This document shows positions 21,496 to 21,565 of a stretch of 21,565 nucleotides of DNA, in pieces. A program made the translations under genes and the position numbers. Every line of letters starts with the position of its first letter. Position 1 is the stretch's first letter. Below the pieces are notes generated by a model, which made no database searches, was not told the origin of the DNA, and saw only the letters and a list, made by a program, of their open reading frames with translations. Source of the stretch: JBHIBA01 sp046758845 (lineage in GTDB: Bacteria > UBA8248 > JACPRG01 > G963555815); contig JBHIBA010000044.1 in the NCBI GenBank assembly GCA_046758845.1, positions 1-21,565 on the forward strand. The letters run 5' to 3'.

Positions 21496-21565
21496 CCAGG
21501 GGGCGCTTTTTGTAAGCCGCCCCCCTGGACCCCCCGGAAAACTTTTGATTCGCGAAAGAGGGCGG
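21496..21565 (+). repeat. Repeat arm, copy B (cut by window end)
   Basis: Beginning 22 nt after the stop codon of the C45-family gene, this 70-bp stretch repeats copy A: a G-run/C-run hairpin around GCTTTTTGTAAGCC, the linker ACCCCCCGG, AAAACTTTTG, and GCGAAAGAGGG, the left arm of a second hairpin whose partner lies beyond the window. A second full element probably starts here. Confidence 0.8.

Overview
GC-rich bacterial DNA with short intergenic gaps, carrying 17 protein-coding genes that I can support. The gene mix (a CUAEP-type radical SAM selenoprotein, YggX, a bactofilin, a fused TAXI-type TRAP transporter, QueF, a molybdenum hydroxylase and an ADP-forming acyl-CoA synthetase subunit) suggests an uncultured proteobacterium-like lineage such as Desulfobacterota or a relative. 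That placement is inference. There are no rRNA genes, CRISPR arrays or transposase genes, and I found no tRNA.

Layout. (1) 73-1502, minus strand: truA and tenA, overlapping by 4 nt. (2) 1884-2090, plus: a cold-shock protein with a long leader. (3) 2210-5289, minus: yggX, then a radical SAM gene, then an ATP-grasp ligase. The radical SAM frame appears to stop at a UGA, but the codons around that UGA read Cys-UGA-Ala-Glu-Pro, the signature tail of the CUAEP radical SAM selenoproteins. A hairpin follows directly, so I annotate the gene through the UGA to 3491. (4) 5730-8915, plus: a bactofilin/DinB-like fusion, a VOC protein and an acyl-CoA synthetase (ADP-forming) alpha-type protein, converging on a zinc-containing MDR oxidoreductase (8912-9952, minus). 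(5) 10117-10521, plus: queF. (6) 10683-18107, minus: a six-gene operon with the three subunits of a xanthine-dehydrogenase-family molybdenum hydroxylase (FAD, 2Fe-2S, Mo), a TAXI solute receptor, a small secreted protein and a fused TRAP permease. (7) 18422-19855, plus: a divergent allantoinase/dihydroorotase-like amidohydrolase. (8) 20253-21473, plus: a C45 / acyl-CoA:6-APA acyltransferase-family Ntn-hydrolase bracketed by copies of a structured repeat.

Regions 6 and 7 look like an uptake-and-oxidation module for a nitrogen heterocycle: the TRAP system imports it, the Mo enzyme hydroxylates it, and the amidohydrolase opens a cyclic amide. The 314-bp divergent spacer holds a two-helix RNA-like element (18213-18278) that resembles, from memory, the NMT1-motif xanthine riboswitch. 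One strand of its inner helix is also complementary to the Shine-Dalgarno region of the amidohydrolase, which would suit a translational switch. Against a simple xanthine enzyme, two residues that bind purine in bovine xanthine oxidase are not conserved in the Mo subunit.

The strongest leads are the hidden selenocysteine codon, the riboswitch-like element with its alternative pairing, the bactofilin/DinB fusion and the hairpin-rich repeat around 19878-20191, which recurs at 21496-21565.
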